This document shows, in pieces, positions 1-4,543 of a DNA stretch of 6,022 nucleotides. Position numbers and translations under genes: made by a program. Under the pieces are notes generated by a model. It did not search any database and was not told the origin of the DNA. It saw only the letters and a program-made list of their open reading frames with translations. The first letter of the stretch is position 1. Every line of letters begins with the position of its first letter. Source of the DNA: Clostridia bacterium (GTDB lineage Bacteria > Bacillota > Clostridia > UMGS1883); assembly GCA_017441965.1 (NCBI GenBank), contig JAFSBF010000153.1, positions 1-6,022 of the forward strand, given 5' to 3'.

Positions 1-737
1 AGCTTTAAAATTGCGTTTTCACCCTTTTCGGGCATACTTCCGTGTGCCGCAAGACCTTTTTCTGAAAGTGATTCGCCCTCTATAAATGCGTGTGCCTCGT
101 CAGGAACGATATTTATAACCTTGCCACCCTCAAATTTGAAATCTGCGGGCATAGAGGTTTCTTCTCCAAAGATACGCACGCGCAGAAGTCCCTTTTCACC
201 AAATACGGCAGGGTAGTCTGCATCGGGGGAAAATGCAATTGTGGGAAGCTCCTCGGTTTCCTTGTAACGCTTCATACAAAGGCAACCGCCCGTTTCCTCG
301 TCACCGCCGATTATAAGGCGAACCCTTTTTGAAAGCGGGATTTTTGCGTCGCTTATTGCCTTCATTGCATATAGGGCAAGGAGGGCAGGACCCTTATCAT
401 CAATAACGCCTCTGCCGTAAACGCCGTCATCTGTTATAGTACATTCAAGCGGCGGATAGCTCCAGCCGTCGCCCGTTTCAACAGTATCGGTATGAACAAT
501 AATGCCCAAAAGCTCTTTTCCCTCACCCATTTCGATATAGCCGCAGTAGCCGTCAAGGTTTTTTGTTTTAAAGCCAAAGCGTTTGCCTATAGAAAGAAAA
601 GCCTCAATAGCATCGTTTATTCCTTCCCCCAAAGGTGCATCGGGCGTTTCTTCTCCACAGTTTCCACGTATGCTTTTTATTGCAATAAGTGTTTTAAGGT
701 CTTCTAAAAAAGAATTCCTGTCAAAGGTTAAATTCAT
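1..737 (-). CDS. M20-family metallodipeptidase, Sapep/PepV type (partial, C-terminus beyond left edge)
   Basis: N-terminal 245 residues of a cytosolic di-zinc or Mn2+-type aminopeptidase fold that cleaves dipeptides. The frame is open to base 1, so about 200 residues are missing, judging from the roughly 460-470 residues usual for PepV. Motifs read in my translation: HTDTV at 82-86 (metal ligand His82, catalytic-helper Asp84), YGRGVIDDKGP at 107-117 (bridging Asp113), GGDEETG at 144-150 (general base Glu147, metal ligand Glu148), FSPDADYP at 169-176 (ligand Asp172), and AHGSMPEKGENA at 231-242, the start of the lid domain with the conserved His232. The last His ligand lies outside the window. 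The start is ATG at 737, 8 bases after the GGAG core of an SD that touches the stop of the upstream CDF gene. The 14-base gap implies the same operon. The family is known from Lactobacillus PepV and Staphylococcus Sapep; the latter is Mn2+-dependent, which fits an operon headed by a manganese riboswitch. Family call firm, exact substrate unknown. Confidence 0.9.
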   Translation of the reverse strand, partial: MNLTFDRNSFLEDLKTLIAIKSIRGNCGEETPDAPLGEGINDAIEAFLSIGKRFGFKTKNLDGYCGYIEMGEGKELLGIIVHTDTVETGDGWSYPPLECTITDDGVYGRGVIDDKGPALLALYAMKAISDAKIPLSKRVRLIIGGDEETGGCLCMKRYKETEELPTIAFSPDADYPAVFGEKGLLRVRIFGEETSMPADFKFEGGKVINIVPDEAHAFIEGESLSEKGLAAHGSMPEKGENAILK

Positions 738-744
738 TATAAAA

Positions 745-752
745 ACTCCTTT
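745..752 (-). promoter_or_regulatory. Ribosome binding site of the M20 dipeptidase
   Basis: AAAGGAGT on the minus strand, with its GGAG core 8 bases before the ATG at 737. Its first base is the last base of the upstream CDF stop codon, so termination and re-initiation could be coupled. It fixes the dipeptidase start. Confidence 0.8.
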
Positions 753-1915
753 CAGCCACAATATGAGATTTCGGGCGTGATTACGGCATAATAGTTTTCG
801 TTTATATTCTGTACTGATTTTTCAAGATTAGTACAAATAGCATCCTTTTTACTAAAAAGCTCGGGCGGAAGCAGTAAATCAAAAATTATATTTGTATGCG
901 TAGGACCGGGAACAATACGCAAATCGTGTATATTGGCAGCGGGGGAGAGCTTTTCACATTCCTTTGAAAGAATAATATAAACCTCTTTTAAAATTGGGTT
1001 ATGAATATCAATGGGGTCCATATGAATAACCGCCTCGCATCCAAGGTGGGAACGAATTTGCCGCTCCACCAAATCTACCGCATCGTGAAGTGCAAAAAGC
1101 TCCTTTGAGCCGTCAACCTCCATATGAAGCGATACGAAAACCTTACTCGGTCCGTAGTCATGAACAACAAGGTCGTGTATTCCTATCGTTTCGGGGTTTG
1201 AACGCACAATGCGCTCCACCTCACGCACAAATTCCTGCTTGGGAACACTTCCCAACAGTGGGGCAGAGGTTTCGATTACTGCCATTATTCCGGTGCGTAT
1301 GATAAGTGCGGAAACGATGGCGCCCACATATCCGTCAATATAGATATTTGTAAAATACATAAATACAGAGGAAAGGAGAATTGCAAGGGTAGAAATACTG
1401 TCACTTATACTGTCAGCGGCAACTGCCCGAAGTGATGCCGAATGTATCTTTTTACTGCAGGAATTATTGTAAAATGCCATATAAAGCTTTACCAAAGCGG
1501 AAAAAAGCAAAACAATTACAACGTATCTGTTAAAAACAAATTCTGCAGGGTTGAAAATCTTTGAAACAGAGGATTTTAAAAGCTCAAATCCCACGAAAAT
1601 TATTGCCACAGATATAAGCGCACCTGCAATATATTCAATTCTGCCGTGACCGAAGGGATGCTCGCGGTCAGCCTTTCGGGAGGAAAGAATAAACCCGAAA
1701 AGGCTTATCACGGAGGAAAGCGCATCAGTGAGGTTATTAAACGCATCTGCCATAATGGAAATTGAGGAGGTAAATATTCCTGTTAAAAGCTTTGCCGTAA
1801 ACAGCAAAAGGTTAAAGAAAATACCCACGCCTCCGCAGACATATCCGTATACACTGCGTTTTTGCGCTTCGTTCATATCAGAAAAAGTAAAGCGGCGAAT
1901 AAGAAATGAAACCAT
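752..1915 (-). CDS. Cation diffusion facilitator (CDF) family transporter with duplicated C-terminal domain, probable Mn2+ efflux
   Basis: A 387-residue inner-membrane divalent cation/proton antiporter. About six membrane segments lie at roughly 25-48, 52-78, 96-118, 130-148, 165-188 and 193-216. The family signature HPFGHGRIEY is at 86-95, in the loop after segment 2. Metal-site positions are Asn60/Asp64 in segment 2 (ADAFNNLTDA) and Asp168/Asp172 in segment 5 (ADSISD). There is no His in this quartet, unlike Zn-type CDFs such as YiiP, and this pattern suits Mn2+-type members. The cytoplasmic ferredoxin-like domain spans about 222-303 with His-rich IHDLVVHDYGP and IHMDPID. A second, similar copy (IHDLRIVPGP) follows at about 328-385, making the protein longer than the usual ~300 residues. 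Start ATG at 1915 has a GGGGGAC SD 7 bases upstream; Met14 has no SD. It lies 27 bases after the CaCA gene. Family certain; Mn2+ specificity is inferred from the site residues and the upstream riboswitch. Confidence 0.93.
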   Translation of the reverse strand: MVSFLIRRFTFSDMNEAQKRSVYGYVCGGVGIFFNLLLFTAKLLTGIFTSSISIMADAFNNLTDALSSVISLFGFILSSRKADREHPFGHGRIEYIAGALISVAIIFVGFELLKSSVSKIFNPAEFVFNRYVVIVLLFSALVKLYMAFYNNSCSKKIHSASLRAVAADSISDSISTLAILLSSVFMYFTNIYIDGYVGAIVSALIIRTGIMAVIETSAPLLGSVPKQEFVREVERIVRSNPETIGIHDLVVHDYGPSKVFVSLHMEVDGSKELFALHDAVDLVERQIRSHLGCEAVIHMDPIDIHNPILKEVYIILSKECEKLSPAANIHDLRIVPGPTHTNIIFDLLLPPELFSKKDAICTNLEKSVQNINENYYAVITPEISYCG

Positions 1916-1942
1916 TAAAAGTCCCCCATATTAAGCCTATGC

Positions 1943-2893
1943 TTAGCCTATTATACCGTAGCTTCTTAAAATAGCATATACTACATAAATTACGTAGAGA
2001 AGTACGCAGACAATACCCTCAGGTCTTGTCGCTTTTTTATCGGTGATGCAAACAAAATACATTACTGCGCAAACGGCAATAAGAATAATTATGTCGATAA
2101 GTGCATTCGGGTCGCAGCCAAGCGGATGTACAAGTCCGCTCATACCTAAAATAAAGAGGATGTTAAATATGTTGGAGCCTACAACATTACCAAGTGCAAT
2201 TTCACTCTCGCCCTTTTTTGCCGCTACAATTGATGTTACAAGCTCGGGAAGGCTCGTTCCCACTGCAACAATGGTAAGACCGATAAGAAGCTCCGACATA
2301 CCGAACGCCTTTGCAAAAAATGTGGCAGAATTTACCGTAAACTGACCGCCAAGAATAATTCCTGCTGCACCTAAGATAATGAAAAGAGCACTCTTTGTTG
2401 GTGAAAGCACTTTATAATCCTCACCCTGCTCCTCACGGTTTTTAAGTGCAGACATTACGAGAAGAAGAATGTATGCAACAAAAAGAATGAAGAGAATGGC
2501 TGCCTCTATGCGTGAAAGGGTGTTGTCGATAAGCATAAATGCAAGAAGAACAGTAAGTCCTATGCAGATAGGAAAATCCCTCTTCATAATCATTTTATCG
2601 ATTAAAAACGGGCAGATAATTGCAGATGCACCGACAACGGTAAGTAAATTAAAAATGTTTGAGCCTAAAACATTTGCAATGGAAAGGTCATAAGAGCCCT
2701 GAAGTGAAGCCGTGATGCTTACTGCTGCCTCGGGAAGCGATGTTCCGATTGAAACAATGGTAAGACCGATAATAACTGACGGAATTTTAAGAAGCTTTGC
2801 AACAGAGGAGCTGCCGTCAACAAATAAATCGGCACCCTTAACCAAAAGGAAAAAGCCTAAAACGAGCAATAATAACTGTAATACGTAATCCAT
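1943..2893 (-). CDS. Ca2+/cation antiporter (CaCA) family protein, YrbG-like; probable Mn2+/Ca2+ exporter
   Basis: A 316-residue, highly hydrophobic membrane protein of about ten segments with the inverted-repeat architecture of sodium/calcium exchangers. The alpha-1 repeat holds GLTIVSIGTSLPE (43-55) and GSNIFN (77-82). The alpha-2 repeat holds GLTIVAVGTSLPE (205-217) and GSNIFN (239-244). The Glu55/Glu217 pair and the Thr/Ser of each GTSLPE are the expected ion ligands. The halves are joined by a short charged loop near 151-166 and no Ca-binding regulatory domain is present, as usual for prokaryotic members. Start ATG at 2893 has GAGGTGA 6 bases upstream. It is the first gene after the yybP-ykoY leader and is followed after 27 bases by the CDF transporter. 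Family members move Ca2+ against Na+ or H+; the leader and the partner gene make Mn2+ export the better guess here. Family firm, substrate inferred. Confidence 0.93.
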   Translation of the reverse strand: MDYVLQLLLLVLGFFLLVKGADLFVDGSSSVAKLLKIPSVIIGLTIVSIGTSLPEAAVSITASLQGSYDLSIANVLGSNIFNLLTVVGASAIICPFLIDKMIMKRDFPICIGLTVLLAFMLIDNTLSRIEAAILFILFVAYILLLVMSALKNREEQGEDYKVLSPTKSALFIILGAAGIILGGQFTVNSATFFAKAFGMSELLIGLTIVAVGTSLPELVTSIVAAKKGESEIALGNVVGSNIFNILFILGMSGLVHPLGCDPNALIDIIILIAVCAVMYFVCITDKKATRPEGIVCVLLYVIYVVYAILRSYGIIG

Positions 2894-2899
2894 TAAAAA

Positions 2900-2906
2900 T
2901 CACCTC
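2900..2906 (-). promoter_or_regulatory. Ribosome binding site of the CaCA antiporter
   Basis: GAGGTGA on the minus strand, 6 bases before the ATG at 2893. It supports this start as the first translated gene after the riboswitch leader. I see no clear anti-SD partner in the leader, which favours control by termination rather than by SD masking. Confidence 0.75.
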
Positions 2907-2916
2907 ATAAAATTAT

Positions 2917-2945
2917 ATTATGTACAAATCTGTGCTGTGCATCAA
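2917..2945 (-). promoter_or_regulatory. Possible internal promoter downstream of the riboswitch terminator
   Basis: Minus strand TTGATG (2945-2940), a 17-base spacer, then CATAAT (2922-2917). A perfect TATAAT also overlaps at 2917-2912, but it has no good -35. Initiation near 2910 would give a very short leader that keeps the SD and skips the riboswitch. The -35 is only 4/6 to consensus and the region is AT-rich, so it may be chance. Confidence 0.3.
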
Positions 2946-2979
2946 AAAAGTCGGATTTTTTCGTATCCCCCCTTTGTTA

Positions 2980-3012
2980 GTCATCGAAAAGCTAAATTGT
3001 TTTTTCAATGAC
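2980..3012 (-). other. Second stem-loop in the leader, between terminator and start codon
   Basis: On the minus strand GTCATTGAAAA (3012-3002) pairs with TTTTCGATGAC (2990-2980). This gives 11 consecutive pairs, one of them U-G, with an 11-base loop. It begins directly after the U-tract of the riboswitch terminator. No U-run follows it on the minus strand, so it does not look like a terminator. It could be an RNA stabilising or regulatory element. Role unknown. Confidence 0.55.
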
Positions 3013-3053
3013 AAAAAAAAGACTTTTATTATGCACTGCACAATAAAAGTCTT
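3013..3053 (-). terminator. Intrinsic terminator, expression platform of the riboswitch
   Basis: On the minus strand a perfect 12-bp stem, AAGACTTTTATT (3053-3042) with AATAAAAGTCTT (3030-3019), closes an 11-base loop. It runs into eight consecutive U (3020-3013), the first two of which belong to the stem. The stem is AT-rich, but length and U-tract are right for a rho-independent terminator. It lies about 10 bases after the aptamer and 126 bases before the CaCA start, where a transcriptional riboswitch keeps its terminator. With no other terminator after the rRNA methyltransferase, it probably also ends that upstream transcript. Confidence 0.8.
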
Positions 3054-3063
3054 GCTATTTAAT

Positions 3064-3137
3064 ACAAAGGCGGGCAAAAATTTGCCGTACTGACGCCGTT
3101 GTCGCAGAGCTTTTTCTGCCAGCTACTCCCTTTTACT
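3064..3137 (-). ncRNA. yybP-ykoY manganese riboswitch (aptamer)
   Basis: Seen in the minus-strand RNA: the conserved 5' element AAAAGGGAGTAGC (3134-3122); a P2-type hairpin GCAGA/TCTGC with a 6-base loop (3119-3104); the conserved CGTCAGTACGG segment (about 3095-3085); a hairpin GGCAAA/TTTGCC (3086-3073); and closing CCTTT (3070-3066), which pairs with AAAGG (3133-3129) as P1. This order and the GGGAGTAG plus GTCAGTAC loops match the yybP-ykoY class, whose two loops dock around a Mn2+ ion. Family members turn on Mn2+ exporters when Mn2+ is high. It sits between a strong promoter and an intrinsic terminator ahead of two cation exporter genes. I recognised it by eye; a covariance search has not been run. 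Confidence 0.88.
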
Positions 3138-3143
3138 AACGGA

Positions 3144-3172
3144 ATTTTACCATAGAAAGGAAGAAAAGTCAA
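3144..3172 (-). promoter_or_regulatory. Sigma-A type promoter of the riboswitch-transporter operon
   Basis: Minus strand TTGACT (3172-3167), a 17-base spacer, then TAAAAT (3149-3144): each hexamer is 5/6 to consensus at optimal spacing. The predicted start is an A near 3137, only a few bases before the riboswitch P1, so the leader would be about 244 bases. The -35 lies about 20 bases after the stop of the methyltransferase gene. Confidence 0.85.
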
Positions 3173-3190
3173 ATGTTTTTTAAGATGGAG

Positions 3191-4543
3191 TTAGGAGTGC
3201 GTATTGAGGCAAAGCCTTACGACGCATTCTGTATGCGAGGTCTGCGGAAACTGGTCAAAAACGTGGACCTCATCAAGAGTATATCCGTATTCTGAAAGCC
3301 TTTTCATGTCACGTGCCATTGTTGCGCAGTCGCAGGAAACGTATATAACCTTGTCGGGCTTCATTTCCCCGATTGCACAAATCAGTTTTTCATCGCATCC
3401 CTTTCTGGGTGGGTCAAGAACGACTGCATCAGCCCTGATGCCGCTTTTTATAAGCTTTGGCGCAACCGTCTCCGCCTCTCCGCAGTAAAACACTGCATTA
3501 TCAATGTTATTTAAGGCAGCATTTTCTTTTGCATTTTTTACAGCGTCGGGGATGATTTCAATGCCGATTACGCTTTTTGCACTTTGTGCAAGGAAAAGGC
3601 TTATCGTGCCCGTTCCGCAGTAAAGGTCAAAAACGCTTTTTGTTTTATCACAATCGCAAAGCTCCAAAGCCTTTTCGTAAAGAGGCTTTGTGGTGCAGGG
3701 GTTTACCTGATAAAAGCTTTTATAATGAATTTTATATTTTATATCTCCTATATTGTCAAAGATGTACGGCACACCAAAAATAACCTCGTCATTTTTTCCG
3801 TAAATGCTGTTTGTGGCATCAGCGTTAAAGTTTTGGACAATACCCTTTACATATGGAAATTCAGCATTAATACGCTCGGTGAGCTTACAGAGATGGGGGA
3901 GTGGCTTTGCTGTAACAAGGATGAGAACTGCCTCGTCTTTGGCAGCGCGCATACAAATTCTGCGAAGAAGTCCTTTCCCGCTCGCTTCATCAAAAACAGG
4001 AACAGCGTTTTCGCTCGCCCAAGTGGTAACGGCTTTACAAAGGGCATTACTGCGCTTATCCTGAAGCGGACATTCTTCTGTGGAAACAACTCTGTGCGAG
4101 TGCGGTGCGTAAAAGCCTGATTTTACACCTTCGGCAGTATATAAAACGGGGAACTGCGCCTTGTTCCTGTAATAATAGCAGGGGTCACTTCCCGTAACTG
4201 AATTTATTTTGGCATCCTTAAAACCGCCTATTCTTCTGAGTGCTTCAAGGACTTTGCTTTTCTTGTACTCAAGCTGGGCGTCATAGGAAACACTCTGCAT
4301 AGAGCAGCCTCCGCACTTGCCAAAAACGCTGCACTGTGGCTCGGTACGGATTTTGGAAGGCTCTATTACCTCTAAAAGCTTTCCATAGCCGAAATGCTTT
4401 TTCTCTTTAACTATAAGTATCCGTGCAAGGTCGCCCTTTACCGCAGACGGAACAAAAACGGTAAAGCCGTCAATTTTTGCAATACCCTCTCCGTCATTTC
4501 CAAAATCTGTGATGCGCACTATATGCTCTGTATTTTTGTACAT
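3191..4543 (-). CDS. rlmD: 23S rRNA (uracil-C5)-methyltransferase, RlmD/RumA (TrmA) family
   Basis: A 450-residue cytosolic SAM-dependent enzyme that makes 5-methyluridine in RNA. The N-terminal TRAM RNA-binding domain spans about 1-65. The Fe-S cluster cysteines are Cys71, Cys77 and Cys80 (CSVFGKCGGC) with distal Cys158 (EECPLQ). The Rossmann methyltransferase domain has SFYQVNP at 276-282, the SAM loop FDLYCGTGT at 305-313, IGIEI at 327-331, and LDPPRKG at 376-382. The active site has the nucleophile Cys404 in YVSCDCATMARD and the base Glu439 in HTEC. In E. coli RlmD acts on U1939; the single Firmicute homologue (RlmCD in Bacillus) can do both U747 and U1939, so the exact site is uncertain. 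Start ATG at 4543 lies inside the end of the upstream amylase gene, with a GAAAGGA SD. No terminator precedes the next promoter. Odd point: Cys406 where Pro is usual after the catalytic Cys-Asn/Asp. Confidence 0.93.
   Translation of the reverse strand: MYKNTEHIVRITDFGNDGEGIAKIDGFTVFVPSAVKGDLARILIVKEKKHFGYGKLLEVIEPSKIRTEPQCSVFGKCGGCSMQSVSYDAQLEYKKSKVLEALRRIGGFKDAKINSVTGSDPCYYYRNKAQFPVLYTAEGVKSGFYAPHSHRVVSTEECPLQDKRSNALCKAVTTWASENAVPVFDEASGKGLLRRICMRAAKDEAVLILVTAKPLPHLCKLTERINAEFPYVKGIVQNFNADATNSIYGKNDEVIFGVPYIFDNIGDIKYKIHYKSFYQVNPCTTKPLYEKALELCDCDKTKSVFDLYCGTGTISLFLAQSAKSVIGIEIIPDAVKNAKENAALNNIDNAVFYCGEAETVAPKLIKSGIRADAVVLDPPRKGCDEKLICAIGEMKPDKVIYVSCDCATMARDMKRLSEYGYTLDEVHVFDQFPQTSHTECVVRLCLNTHS

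Noticed and set aside
1916..1942. A short AAGC/GCTT palindrome in the 27-base gap between the CaCA and CDF genes
   Set aside because: Only four pairs with a four-base loop, no U-run and no promoter hexamers; it looks like ordinary operon spacing.
2043..2345. A 100-codon plus-strand open frame
   Set aside because: Antisense to the CaCA gene across its alpha-2 repeat; the Ser/Thr/Ile-rich product looks like a shadow of hydrophobic codons.
2913..2942. A nine-codon leader peptide (ATG at 2942, TAA at 2913) before the CaCA gene
   Set aside because: The nearest G-rich SD-like run is about 23 bases upstream, too far, and the codons show no regulatory pattern such as repeated residues.
2943..2970. 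A second terminator (A6/U6 or GGAT/ATCC hairpin followed by six U on the minus strand)
   Set aside because: The stem is only 4-6 pairs and mostly A-U, too weak to call a terminator, although the U-run is present.
3584..4120. A 178-codon plus-strand open frame
   Set aside because: It is antisense to the rlmD coding region, whose motifs are intact and in register; the plus-strand translation shows no recognisable family and no good SD.
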